A stretch of 64,000 bases of DNA from Bombardia bombarda (Eukaryota > Ascomycota > Sordariomycetes > Sordariales > Lasiosphaeriaceae): positions 5,665,001 through 5,729,000 of the forward strand of contig JAULSR010000001.1 of NCBI GenBank assembly GCA_030512295.1, written 5' to 3'. The notes beneath the pieces were generated by a model. The model saw nothing but the letters and a program-made list of their open reading frames with translations, searched no databases and was not told the DNA's origin. Made by a program: the position numbers and the translations under genes. Below, piece after piece: positions 30,713-42,872 of the stretch; within the stretch, counting starts at the first letter, position 1; each line of letters opens with the position of its first letter.

Positions 30713-31785
30713 GTCAAGAACCTAGGCAACTAGCCCAAGCACCTTGTGGCGGGTGATGATGAGGTTCTTGATGTAATGCTGGCTTAAAAACGGATGGTAT
30801 ATGTGCAAGAGAAGGAGACTAAAGGTAGAGAGAAAGAGTAGGAGAGACAGTGATGCGTCCAGAACATGTTGGGTGGCACATGGGCAGTTGGTTAGATACG
30901 TAGCTGCAACACCAAGCCATCAAGCCCTCATAGTCCAGTTTGCAGCATCCAACCCTTCGGACATGATACAGGCTGTTTGGATTGCCCCAGTCCATGGATA
31001 AGATTGTAAACGGAGTAATAAAATACAAGGACTCATGGAAGGAGAGCCAGTCAAAAACCCAGGCAACTAGCCCAAGTAGATAATGGCAGGTGATTGTGAG
31101 GTTCTAGATGTAACGCTAGCTCAAGATCTATCGTGTTTTTGCAAGAGAAGAAGACCATGGGGGAAATAAATAGAGAGACAGCAGCAGTGACAGTAGTGAG
31201 TCTATAAGATAGCGAAGGCTCCCTATATCTCCCCACTCCGTGGATAAGGTCGTAATCCCAGTATCAAGAGAAAATTAATCGGGAAAGGAGAGCCGGTCAA
31301 GAGTGCAGGTAAGTAGCCCAAGTAGGTAGCTGCAGGTGGTTATGAGGTTCTGCGTGTAGTAATGCTGGCTGCAAGTCGATCATGTGCGTCCAAGAGAAGG
31401 AGAGCAGAGAGAGACAGAGAGCGAGAGTGAGAGAAAACTGGGCGTCGCGGTAGTGGTACGTTCAGAAGATGACGAGGGCAATCCGTATCGCCCCAATCCA
31501 TGGACAATGTCGTGGTCCGAGTAGTAAGAGAAAGAGGACCGGGGAAGGAGAACCCGTCAACCACCCATGCAACTAGCCCAAGCAGATGTGGCCGGTAATT
31601 GAGAGGTTCATGATGTAATGGTGGCTGGACGTCGATGGTGTGTGTGCAAGAGAGTGAGGGCAAATAGAAAGAGGCGCAGAGAGAGAGAGAGAGAGAGAGA
31701 GCGTGGCAGCAGTGCGTCCAAAGGATAAAAAAGGCTGTAATAATCCCCCCAATCCAAGGACAAGGTCCTGGTCTGAGACGAATCG
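30713..31785. repeat. Degenerate tandem array, four units of ~230–340 bp
   Basis: Units start at about 30713, 31052, 31298 and 31558. Each has the same order of landmarks: AGGCAACTAGCCCAAG, TGAGGTTCT…GATGTAA, TGCAAGAGAAG, a GAGAGA-rich stretch, CCCCA.TCCATGGA.AA and GGAGAGCC.GTCAA. The first unit carries extra sequence. A (GA)n run lies at 31678–31702 in unit 4. Confidence 0.85.
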
Positions 31786-33720
31786 TAATGAAAAACTGTG
31801 GGTAAAATAACTTACCAATGACTAATATGTACCAGTACTGTTCTACAAAGACCCGATTGCTCAGGTCTTGCGTAGGACAATGTACCAGTGCTGCCGCATG
31901 TTGCATTTTCTGCATTCTTTGATGTGGTTAGCATGCATGTCGATTCTTTTAATCTGCTGTCGCTGTATGGAACATAGATGACTCCAGAAATATAACAAAA
32001 GAAGGTCAAGAGACTGACAAGGAAATGGGAATGATGTAAGTAGTGAAGTTTAAGGCATCCCGACAGCCAGAAAAAGTACCCAAATGCTTAATGCACAGGC
32101 TTCCATGCAGGGAGATGCAAGCTCCAAGGGAAAGGACAGGAAGGTGCTGGAAGCAAGATATCTGGGAGGGAAAGCCGATATCCCAACAAAATTTGGATCT
32201 TTGAACAAGGAAATAAAGACGTGGAGAAGAATAGACAGCAATCTGGGGCAGAATTGTGAAGCAAAAGGTCAAGGGTATTATCAACCGTGAAACGGCCAGG
32301 GTACAGAACGGAATCGTAGCAGAAGGAAGGTGTCTAGGGAAGAATAACCACAATCAAATAGAGATCCGGGTGCTCAAGAAGCAGAAAGAGGAAGATATGG
32401 AAGCAGAGTGCTCGAGGGAAGGAAAAAAGGTCATTTCAGGCAAGACGCACCGTATTTTCCCTTCTTCTGGCGTGAATGCTTGGACTTGGGTTGTTGCTTC
32501 TTCCACCACCAGTAGCAGAGCAGCCGTGAGGGTAAGAAGCAGCGAAGAACTAGTGAAATTATAGATGCAAGAAGACATAGTGTAGAAGAAAATTAGAAGA
32601 AGAGGTTCTGTAGTGCTGTTGAGAGCCTGGGAGGCCCAAAGAGACCCGGAGGGCCTCCCTTAGGGGGTAGGAAGAAGGTTGAAAGAAGTGTGCAGTTCTA
32701 GAAAGAAGAGCGGGCGTGAGGCCGGTATATATAGGCGAGCCTGGGGGCCCGAGACTCCCTGGCCCCGTGTCATGTGACAGAAACGTAGAAAACGGCTAGC
32801 TGGCGAGACAAAAAACGTAGCGGTTACTGGAGGGAGCAGGGGGGGAAGATCGGAGGAAAGTGGGCAAAGCAAGCTGTAGCTCCGGACTTGAACGCGGAAT
32901 TCGCGCCTGCCGGTTGATGTGCTACGCAATGAGGCTATGATCTGCAAACTCCTTGTCCAACGAGATTGCGGAGGAGCTTCATGTTTGTTTGCGTGTCGTA
33001 CCGAGTGCTCTTGGGAGGTGGCATGAAGAAAGAAACGAGGATGAAAGAGACTGCTTGCCTGATAAAAGGAAATTGAAAATGCCGCGTCATCCGCCAGCCA
33101 GATAGATGACTGTTATTAAAGATGGAATGAAAGTGATATCAAAGCTCGGGGAGCCCAATGTGCGGTGTGGGGGGAGAAAATGCAGGAAAAGAAGTGTGCG
33201 TGCTTGTGCTTCGGCATCTCCTTGCGTTTCGAGTGTATTTGAGCACAGTTATGTGCCACGCAAGCAGCTAGATGCCGTTATCTTTCTTCCCCCGAGGTTT
33301 AGACCACGAGAGGACTTTCTTTGATAAGTTTGTAGAAAGAACAAACGGGAGGAGAAGACCAGAAAGAAGCGAGGCCATTCGTGCCTTTAGACGTTCCTGC
33401 CGAATGGTTGGCTGTGTGGCCGCCCAATTATCTGCTCCCCACGGTCTGATCTACCCAAAAGCCGCCTTCTCAGAGGCTGAGATGACGAAATCGTGTATCA
33501 AACAGCGAAGAGGACCCTGGTAGCTCCGCTTCTGGGGCCCGGAACGAAGACGGGGAAGGATTAGGCTCGCTCCTGCCTGAAGCAGGTGTCCGTCCTGGCA
33601 CCCCACCGCCCTCGTTTACTGTGTATCTGGCCTTCCAAAGTCTCGCTGGATTACGCATCTTCCAGGCCCTGACTCTGGCACAGTTCTCTCAACCGCCAGA
33701 GTGTGGCTTTAAGAGCATTT
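31786..33720. other. Repeat island, no gene
   Basis: A purine-rich plus strand with no recognised domain. A minus-strand frame at 32354–32578 starts with a hydrophobic segment but has no other support. A tRNA-like motif near 32885–32945 was considered and rejected. Confidence 0.35.
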
Positions 33721-33783
33721 ACTGAGCGTTGTTATACTCTTACTGAGCGTTGTTATGCTCCTACTGAGAGTTGTTATGCTCTT
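33721..33783. repeat. 21-bp tandem repeat, three units
   Basis: ACTGAGCGTTGTTATRCTCY-type unit repeated three times without gaps. Confidence 0.9.
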
Positions 33784-35100
33784 GAATGTTACGAAAGATT
33801 ACGCAGTGCTACCCTGTCTCAACAGTCTTAAAACTGTCAAGAGTTCGCATTGTACATGGTTTCAAGGCCCAGCAACGCCTTGTCCCGCTGGACTTACCTT
33901 TGGCGCATGAACTGGTTAGGTTCCTACCTTCTTATGTGTCAAAGACACCACAGATGCCTACGAGCGTGAGACTGCAACTAATGTATCTAACTGAACCCCG
34001 TTTTTTCCCTCCATGCTGCTCGAATGCTGCATATGAGAAAACTCGGTGCATCTCTTGTAGCCTCCATAGAGCCGAGCAGTTCCATAAACATGAAACTGTT
34101 CCAATGGATCAAGTCTGTCGTGCTTAAAAGACCCAAGAGCCTTTTCTTGAATATCAGTGTGCTCGTGTCAATGAGAAACCAACTTTGCAGGGTCCGTAGA
34201 GACAAAGAATTGCCCCATTTTCCCAACAAAGCTTTGTGATGTGATCTCTTACCCTAACGAGCGTAAACAGCTCTTTGACGAGGAGTTTTAACCAATTTGC
34301 TAGCGTATTCTATTGTTGAGAATCTGTAACTAATAAAAACGTCAATGCAGTTAATTCAAGGGCAGCTGTTGAGGTTAAATGACTCACAAAAGAACCAAAA
34401 ACGTCGTTTTGAATGGTATTGTGCTCGAATCGTTGGAAAAACAAGCTTGCAAGAGCCCATGGGGTTAGAAAATAGCAGAAATTCTCTTCCAAAGTCGTGT
34501 GTTGCGCCCTCCATTTTGCAGAGCAAGAAGAGACGTAAAAAACTCCATTGCACGTAATTGCGCATGGATTTAGCCCCTTTTGTTGTCGTTGAGCATTCTC
34601 AGCCAATAAAAAGCGTTGATGTCGTTAATTCAAGGTCAGCTGGCAATCTGGGTTAGGTGACTCTGCAACCGCCCTGGTTGTTTTGGTGTTTTCAGGGGCT
34701 CCCCGGTCGATCCGGCAGATCCTCGATTAGCTCTGCAAATCTGGGGTATTAGCGGGGTCGACGACGACGGTTCATGCATGAAACCGCCGCCGACAGGGGT
34801 GACAACAAACTATGCGATCCAAATTATGGGATTAAGTCTATATCGACCTCATCAAGCCGGACGGCAGGATAAGGGGCGGGACGAACCGCACAACGTGGTT
34901 GCACAGCGTGGGCTTCCATCCCACAGCTGACAAGACGACGAGCTGCTTCGCACTTGCGTTAAGGTTAGTTTAACAACGTTGAGGGGTCTGGTCTGATTCA
35001 GGGGATACATCTACGCTTTATCCCAGCATGGGAGAGACTGTTCTCGAAGCAGATCGGGTTTGCGAGGGTGATGTTGGGGACGGTCAGATTGGCCACAGTC
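33784..35100. other. Repeat island with one dispersed duplication
   Basis: 34319–34388 and 34596–34664 are diverged direct copies (shared AATAAAAA, GTTAATTCAAGG.CAGCTG, GGTTA…TGACTC). No gene supported. Confidence 0.4.
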
Positions 35101-35270
35101 GGGTTGACGGCGGTCTGGTTGAAGAACGCCTGGTTGGCAACGTTTGGTTGGCGAACCTCTTGTTGACAAACGTCTGGTTGGCGAACGTCTGGCTAACCAA
35201 TGGCTGGTTGACCATAGCTTGGTTGACAATAGTCTGGTTGACAACAGTCGGTTGACAACAGTCTGGTTGG
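35101..35270. repeat. 15-bp minisatellite encoding a pentapeptide run
   Basis: Degenerate CTGGTTGACAACAGT-type units, about eleven copies. On the minus strand they encode VNQTI/FANQT pentads in one open frame; on the plus strand, VWLTN-type pentads. Confidence 0.85.
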
Positions 35271-36023
35271 GTTTCTGTAAGGTGTTGTTGCTCGCCGATG
35301 ATTCTTCGCATGTATTAGACAAGGTCATGTGGAAGAATGGCAACAGTCAAACCGTTGTTTGAGAGATATGCATACCATTGGAAGGATCCCAGGGGGTACT
35401 GAAACGTCCTTTTTGCACCAGGCCGCCATGCTGACTTTGACCACTGGTCAGAGACTGCATGTAAGGCCAAGGAAAGCCATCCATGTAAGAACCATCATGT
35501 CCCATGGTAGCCAACGGGTATCCCATCATCAGCCCCATACTAGGTACCATCCCAGGTGCCACCCCGGGTACCATCTGACGTCCGAAGAGACATGGCTTGG
35601 GATAACTTTTCCCATAACAGATGGCAAGATGATGGATGCGATTACCCCAGAATGAAAAGTGAACAATGATGAGAATGTCACTGCTCTCAACAGCCCCAAT
35701 GACTTCCTGGGAACATGGGAGGGGACCAGAAATACCGCAGATCTCCGAACTCCTTGTGTACATGAAGACTCGTCGATCTCATACAGGTTTCAACTTCATA
35801 GGCAAGTGCATGATCAGGTATTACCCATGGGAGGAATTGGGCCCCGCACTCGAGGGGGTTCAATCCCCTACAGTATCAAGAGAAGATTCAGGCGTTTACT
35901 ACTCAATCATCCTGACATGGGAAACGAACAATCGTGATGAATGAGAACAAGTTTCAAGGTGATTTCAAGGGGTGTCAACTATCAACAATGGTTCTAAAGG
36001 GATGCTTGTTGGATAAATGATTA

Positions 36024-36054
<31 letters not shown>

Positions 36055-36940
36055 AAGTGTGTGTGTACAAGACAGTCTGAGAAGAGGACGTTTCGATACA
36101 GAAAAAGAAAACCAGACGAGGAATGCCAATAAACAAAACGCAGGACGATATTGTGAATACCAACCTGAAAGGAAGATGGAACAGCCAGAGACGAAGAAGT
36201 CTGGGTTCCCAAACAAAATCAATGCTCCTCAGTCGAAGCAGGACCAAAAGAACACGCGGGGTTTTAACATAAAAAATATTCCCAAATACCGTTGTGACAT
36301 GCAGACTTGCACACACAACATACCGTCTCATTCTGAGATCATAATAAAACTATTTATATGATGGCGCCGAGCATGTCAACCCACTGGGCAACTGACGGTA
36401 AATTTGTGAATGGAGTAATTAGGGATAGGATTCAGCGAAATACTTCAAGTTGTAGGTAGTATGGCTATGTAGTGTAGTACTTGCAAGACATGTGTTCTAG
36501 GTCGATTATTTATTGGAGATAATGCGCTGGATGACATAGAATGGAGGATGCAGTGTGCTTTTCTTGAAGAGTGAGGGTTGTTGTGAGTGAAGGTTGGGTA
36601 TTCCGGGACCTTTTCAACGGTACATAGAGAGACACTCCAAAGGAAAAGGAATAGACTTAGCTAGAGTGTAAGAACTGAAAAACATATCCAGGTGAGAGTG
36701 CTATTGGAACATGACCCCATTGCGAGTCCAAACCAAGCGTTGTCGCTCTGTAAGGACGAGGTTGACGAAAATGATATCTGTTCGTACAGGTAAGCGTCTA
36801 TTCATGCAGTGCGCTTTGTTCGTGCAGGTGCGCTCTGTTTGTGCAAGGTTGCAAAAAGTGGATAGACAGACCGTGATCGAGAGGGTTAAACTTAGCTAGC
36901 GTTTCGAATCAATGAGCATCACTGACCAGCACAAATAAGG
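35271..36940. other. Repeat island, no gene
   Basis: A plus-strand frame at 35666–35944 stays open for 92 codons without recognisable domain. A (GT)n run lies at 36028–36066. AT-rich to 36940. Confidence 0.4.
36028..36066. repeat. (GT)n dinucleotide microsatellite
   Basis: GT repeats with one AA interruption. Confidence 0.9.
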
Positions 36941-37370
36941 TTTGGGGTACGCCATGGTGATACGTTCCATTCGCCCTTCAGCGCTCTCCTTTCCTATTGA
37001 CACCCCCTTTTTCGCGCACAGAGGATGCTGACAGCGTTGTACGTCCCAGTGAAGAAAAGTGGACTGGCTATTGCAAAGTACCTGTAAAATTTGTGACTGT
37101 CAGTTACGCACCCAAATTGAACCGTGATTAATTCTTTTAGAAAGAAGCGTTTGAAGGCCCTGATAGTGATTTCCCTCACCCATATATGATTTGAGAATTT
37201 GGGGGACGTTTGACTTACATGAACAAGGTTTGGGGCATGCTATGATAGTACCGTTCTATTCTTCATTTATTGTTGACACCCCTTTTTCGTATAAGAGATA
37301 TTGGCGGCGCTGTATTTGGTAGCGTAAAAAGGCGAACTGGCTGCTGCAAAGTACCTAATAAATATTCAAC
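36941..37370. repeat. Diverged direct duplication, ~150 bp, 284 bp apart
   Basis: 36941–37090 and 37225–37370 share AAGGTTTGGGG.A.GC.ATG, TATTGACACCCC.TTTTCG, GAC/GGC.GCGTTGTA and GCAAAGTACCT in the same order. Confidence 0.75.
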
Positions 37371-38436
37371 CATTAGTTAGGCACTCAAATCAAGTCAAAT
37401 AAATTGATAAAAAATACGTTCCAACAACCTGCCAGCGCTTCACTTACCCAAATAACCCGTTAGAAAATTTGGAGCATTTTTGACATAGCTGTCGACCAAA
37501 AACGGCTCATGGAGTACCAGGATTGGGCGCGCAACGCGAGCTTGGGTGCTTTGCGGTAGGGAGGTTATAGCCCCCCGTACTCGGCAACTCTTGTGCAATC
37601 ACTACATGTAGATTGACCAACAGTCCGCAGCCACCATAATGCATAAAAATGCTCCCTTTTAGCCTCCGCCTGCATAAGGTCGTCCAGAGGTACTCATGGC
37701 AATGGGGAACGGGGGCTGGGCTGTTCCAGGGTTGGGAGACCTGGCAGCACACCGCACACTCGGTTTAGCTTGCTGCAGCGGTGACTTTCTCCTAGGGGTT
37801 ATGGCATACTCCTGCAAGGCCTGTGAGCCCCTGAGCTCGGTAACAAGCCCCATTCAGGAGAGCCCAGTACCTACCGCCCCTTTCCGCGTCACCTTGAGCT
37901 CACTGACAAGCCCCTTCCAGGGAATACCTGATCCTGTCCTCATAGCAACTTCAGTACCCACGCACTCGCAGCAGGCACTACAGCTTCCATAGCATTCACT
38001 AGCTCTCCGCGCTTCGGCAAACAGATAGACCAGACTTTGGCGAAGCAGAACGTGAATGTTACGCGTTTGTTAAAGGGATCTGGCATACCAATTCTTGTGA
38101 AGCCATCACTGCCGGTACGTTATTGTTTGTTCTGCACCGAAGATTCCAGCCCTGATCAAGTCAACCATGCCCGAGACCCCTGAGAGTTTTTTGTCCTCGA
38201 CATGGGCTAAACCGTCGCTGCCACCGCCGGAGAGGCCCCACAACTTGCCCCAAGACTGCTATACTTGGCCACCTCCACATGCCAAAGCAATAAAACACAA
38301 GACGCCGGGCCCAAGAATAACGTTCTTCGCCAGGATCGACGCCACCGTGCCGCGCAAACCAGAATAGCAAAGGTGATTCCATTCCAATCTCTCCTTAGGG
38401 GCCAGAAAGGGAGGACAGACTCTCTTTTTCTTGTTT
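37371..38436. other. Repeat island, no gene
   Basis: No coding region, RNA gene or clear repeat recognised. Confidence 0.4.
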
Positions 38437-38490
38437 TCACTGCCTCTCTCTCGTTTTTGCTGCCTCTCTCTCGTTTTCACTGCCTCTTTC
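38437..38490. repeat. ~21-bp CT-rich tandem repeat, three units
   Basis: CACTGCCTCTCTCTCGTTTT-type units. Confidence 0.8.
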
Positions 38491-39047
38491 TTATCTTTTC
38501 TGGTTTTCCTGGCATTGGTACACCCTGCAACGCACCCCTCTCTCGTGTGCACGCCGTCTTGTGACTTTGGCGCAGCTATTTGGCCCCATGGAGCTCCAAC
38601 GACGAGCAAGCGTGCGAGCAGGCAACAACTTCGAGTCTATTTCTCCTTCAAACACAGGGTGAGGCCGTGATTTCCCCCAAACACCACCTTTTTCCCACCC
38701 CGGCGGCGAGCCAGCGAGCCAGCGAGCCGACAACTGAAGCAAGTGAACGTCATCCCACACTACACGATCGTTGCAGTAGGTACTGAGTCGGACGTATTGC
38801 TATCGCTTCGTGCATCGTGCTGTCAAACGAACACTTGCAGTCGCCGCGACTCGTCGTCGGCGGTTGGTTCCCTGCCCACGACTTGTCGTCGGCGCCTGGC
38901 TCTCCTTCCTGCCACGAACGGTCACCATCTGCCCTCACACCAGACATCAAGGGCAGTCCCGCGACTCCAAGGGCAGTCCTGCGACCCCATCAACCTTTTA
39001 CCACACGGGGGCTTTTACCACACGGGGGAGTCGCCAGCAGCGGTGGC
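38491..39047. other. Repeat island, no gene
   Basis: Short direct repeats (GCCAGCGAGCCAGCGAGCC at ~38708; CCACACGGGGG near 39000 and 39019). No gene supported. Confidence 0.4.
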
Positions 39048-39720
39048 CCTTGGCCACCCAAGACAGGACAAGAAAACTTTGGCCCGGCCCATCATAGATA
39101 ACACGCGACACCATTTTGCCCAGCACAATCCGTCGGCTTAGGTAAAAATTCCAATCGCCATGGCCAGTCAGCCCCTCGCTCTTGCCAAGATCGCTGTCAA
39201 TGGGGTGGGGGTGAGCCTTGCACACACGTAACAGGACAAGGACACTCAGGCCCGACCCATCACAAACAGGATGCGACAGGGTGTTTCCGAGCATGATCCA
39301 TCAGGCAGGTGGACGTTGCAATCGCCATCGCCATCCATCTCCCCGCTCTTTCCCATCACCTCTGTCGATAGGGGTGTGCCTTGGACACTCGCCATGAGAT
39401 TAGGAAAGCCAAGCCCGCCACATCTACGACGAGACACGACAGGACTACTTTACCAAGCACGATCCGCCGCCTCAGCTGGAGATTGCAATTGCCATCACCA
39501 TTCAGCCCCTCGCTCTCTGCCACCACCGCTGTCTATAGGGGTAGGTCTTGGTCATCCGTGACAGGACAAAAAAGTCAGGCTCGCCCTATCTATCATAGGA
39601 TGCGACAAACTTTCATGGAGCATGACCCATCAGCGCAGGCGAGGACTGTAATCGTCATAACCAATCAGGTCCCTGCGCTGGGCCACGACCGCCATCAATA
39701 GGGGTATGGCTTGGGTCAAC
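39048..39720. repeat. Degenerate tandem array, ~165-bp period
   Basis: Units start at 39048, 39216, 39379, 39546 and 39709. Landmarks are CCTTGGACAC, GACAGGACAAGAAA, CCGCCCATCTAT, GAGCATGATCC, CAGCTGGAGATTGCAAT, CAGCCCCTCGCTCT and CAATAGGGGTGTG. Confidence 0.85.
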
Positions 39721-40365
39721 CGACGATGCCACTCGCTTGAAAGAACCCTTGAAAAGAGAGCATGAAGACCGAATTCGTAGAGTTTATGGTCTGCGTGCAA
39801 CCTTTGTTTGGTAGCGGTAATGGCAAGACTGAGGACCAACCGCACCCCACGCAGACGATATTTGGCGAACATTGAAGAACGGGGGATCAAGCGAGCCAAA
39901 ACCTTGACAGCAAATTCCCAACATTCATTTTCCTCATCATCTGCATTCGAGCCTTCCGATCCCATCTGGGTTCTCAAAGCCTTTGGACCCATCATAATTT
40001 TCGGTGATTCCCTGGGCGCCAACAGGGGGCCATGAAGCAAAACCCACTTCTCTGACTTCTTTGCATCTCCGATCCGCAGCAAACTTGCTCGAATATCGAA
40101 GCTTGCGTCCACATCATACAGCCAGATGAGTCCTATAATCAATTTTACTGACTCATGGGGGTGTGTTCGGGGCGGACGACCGCCCAGATTCCTCTCTGAA
40201 TACCTTCACAATCCACCTTGAAGGCCACAAAATATTCCACTTTCTGAAGTCTCCCGTCGGAAGTACTCAGGTACAACGGCTCAAAATCCATGGATGCAAA
40301 TCGAATGCAAGCTTATTGGCCAACCCCTTGGAGATGATGTTGGGCTCGGAGTCTTGATCGGGCCA
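39721..40365. other. Interruption in the tandem array
   Basis: Non-array DNA of ~650 bp. The minus strand at 39630–40142 is open for 170 codons without recognisable domain and overlaps array sequence at one end; not called. Confidence 0.4.
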
Positions 40366-41880
40366 CCTTGGACACCCATGACAGGACAAGAAAAGCCATC
40401 TGCGCCCCACCTGTGGGTTCAAGGTGGCGTTTTGTAAAACAGATTTCAAGTCGGGGCGCCCAAATACCGTATTTTTACGTGTGTGCTGGGTGACCTTCTC
40501 CCTCTGGCCACTGGAGGTTATGATAGGAAGCGAGAGGATGATGGTCCGTCGGCTTAGCTGGAGATTGTTTGTGCCTAAAGGAGTGTTCGCTTTCCGTCGA
40601 CGAGCTAGGCCCGCCTATCTGTGTCAGGACGCGGTAGACTTTCATTGAACATGGCGCATCAGCGCAGATGAAGATTACAGTCGTTATGACCGGTCGGCTC
40701 CTCGCTCTCTGCCACGCCCGCTCTCAATAGGGGTGTGCCTTGGACACTGGTGACAGGCCAAAAAGTCCAGGCCCGCCACGTCCATCAACGTCCAAGATAG
40801 CGTTTCGGGTAAAACAGACTTCGAGTCGGGGCGCCCAAAGACCGTCCTTTGACTTGTAAGCTGGGTGGTCTGATGGTCTCCCTCTGGGCTCTGGACATTA
40901 TGACAGAACGCAACAGGATGTTATCAAGAATGAACCGTCAACTCAACTGGAGACCCTCTGAGCCCAAAAAAGATCTGCTTTCCGCCGACAAGGCAGGCCC
41001 GGCCCCTCTATAACAGGACACGACAGGATGTTGTCGAGCATGACCCATCGGCTAAACCGGAGATTTCTCGAGCTCGTCATGCGTCATGTTGGACGAGCCC
41101 TTGCTATTACCATGAATAGCCAGATGATAGCTCCTTGCAATGAGCGGTGGCAAGAGGGGTAGTTTCTGGACACTCGAAACAGAATAAGAAAATTTCAGAC
41201 CCGCTCCATCGAAGAATGCAACAGGATGTTGTTGAGCATGACCCCTCGGCTCAGCGAGAGATTGCATGAGCTCAAAGAAGTGTGTAATTTTTATCGACGA
41301 CTCAGGCCCAGCCCATCTATGAAAGGATGCAACACAGTGTTCTTGAGCATGATCCTTCGGTTTGGCTGGAGATTTCTTAAGTTCGTCATGCGTTATATTG
41401 TTAGACGAACCCTTGCTGTCGCCATAACTGGTCGGATCATGGCTCCCAGATCCCAAAAGGGGCTGGGTTGAACACTCAAAACAGGACAAGAAAAGGCAGA
41501 TCTGGCCCATCTATGCAAGGACGTAAAAGAATGTTGTTGAGCATGGCCCTTCGGCTCAGCTGGAGATTGCTTGAGCTCCTTAAGCCTAAAGGAGTATTTG
41601 CTGTTGTAGGCAAGCCAGGCGTTGCCCATCTTTGACAAGACGCCACACGGTGTTTTCAAGCGTAATCCGTCGGCTAGCTGAAGATTCCTTAAGCTCGTCA
41701 AGCCCAAAGAAGCATCTGATTTTTATCGAAGGGCCAGGCTCAGCCCATCTATGACAGGATCTGAAATGGTGTTGTCGAACATAGTGTTATCGAACATGGC
41801 CCGCCAGCTGGAGACTTAAACTCGTCTAGCTCAAAGCGGTATTTGCTATTCTTGATGAGCCAGGTTATTCCATGAGCTCG
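40366..41880. repeat. Second part of the tandem array with longer composite units
   Basis: The same landmarks as 39048–39720 return at 40366, 40738, ~41164 and ~41469. Extra modules are inserted (AAACAGA.TTC.AGTCGGGGCGCCCAAA, twice), giving units of about 300–430 bp. Confidence 0.8.
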
Positions 41881-41927
41881 TGTAGAGCAGGGATAAATAA
41901 ATGGAGAGCCCAGTGCGTGCCCTAGCC

Positions 41928-42145
41928 CCTTTAAAACATCAGGGTGGGAGCGGGGTAATGCTTGTCGACAAACGGGGGTGTCGGAAGAACCCAGTTCCTG
42001 TAAAACATCAGGACGGGAACGACATTATGGTTGTCATCAGAAAGGGGTGTCAGAAGAGCCCAGTGCCGCCGCCAGTCCCATAGAATACCAGCACAGGAGC
42101 GGCATGATGCCTGTCGATGGAAAGGGGTTTCGGAACTTTGCATGG
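41928..42145. repeat. Tandem array, three units of ~70–80 bp
   Basis: Units start near 41928, 41996 and 42077, each with TAAAACATCAGG, GGGAGCGG, GTTGTCGACA and GGGGTGTCGGAAGA. Confidence 0.8.
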
Positions 42146-42430
42146 GAACTTTGCATGGACGAAAGACTCAACAGGATAAAGAAAAGGAAGACTCACGTCT
42201 GTAGTTGACATCTATGGAGTGATGCCGACTCAAGAATACCTGAAGTAACACACTGTTACTGTTACCGTCTGAGAAATCTCTACTCCGCCACCACACCTCG
42301 CACTAGGGCTTTCCAAGGAATAGGACTCCATCCTTGATGGGTATTCTAGACAGCCAGGTAGGCGGGGATGTGCAGGAATTTGGTAACTCTTGAGCTTGGG
42401 GAAAGCATGCATCGGTGGTTAGGTTGGGCT

Positions 42431-42790
42431 CAAGAGTATCGGCAAAGTTGTCGTCGTTCGAGTGAACGACAGATTCCCCCTGTTTCTTGAAGCCGGGTAA
42501 GTTAGAGGGAATTATTTTTCGTGTTTTTGATTCCATGGGCTGTTGTCTAAGAGTGTCGGCAAAGTTGTCGTCGTTCAGGAGAAAGACAAGACGCCCCACC
42601 TGTCTCCTGAAGCGGGGTAAGCTAGAGAGAATGGTTATCTTATTTTTTTAATTTCCTGGGCTGTTGTCTAAGAGTGTCGGCAAAGTTGTCGTCGCTCGAG
42701 AGAAAGACAGACCCCCCCCCCCTGTGTCCTGAAGCTGGGTAAACCAGAGGGAGTGGTTCTGTCCTGTTTTTGACGCCCCGGGCTGTTTCC
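42431..42790. repeat. Tandem array, three units of ~120 bp
   Basis: Units at 42431, 42548 and 42669 share AAGAGTGTCGGCAAAGTTG, TCGTCGTTC.GAG and CCTGTCTCCTGAAGC.GGGTAA. The minus strand encodes a repeated DDNFADTL block. Confidence 0.85.
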
Positions 42791-42872
42791 TTGATGCCCC
42801 GGGCTGTTGTCTTGATGTTCTGGACTGTTGTTTTGATGCCCAGGACTGTTAGAATGAGCTACAGCCAACAGA

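Noticed and set aside
32885..32945. tRNA-like stretch on the minus strand (GTTCAAGTCC near a CATCAACC loop)
   Set aside because: Acceptor and T stems do not pair and no anticodon stem is convincing.
39630..40142. Minus-strand open frame of 170 codons
   Set aside because: Starts in tandem-array DNA and has no recognisable domain.
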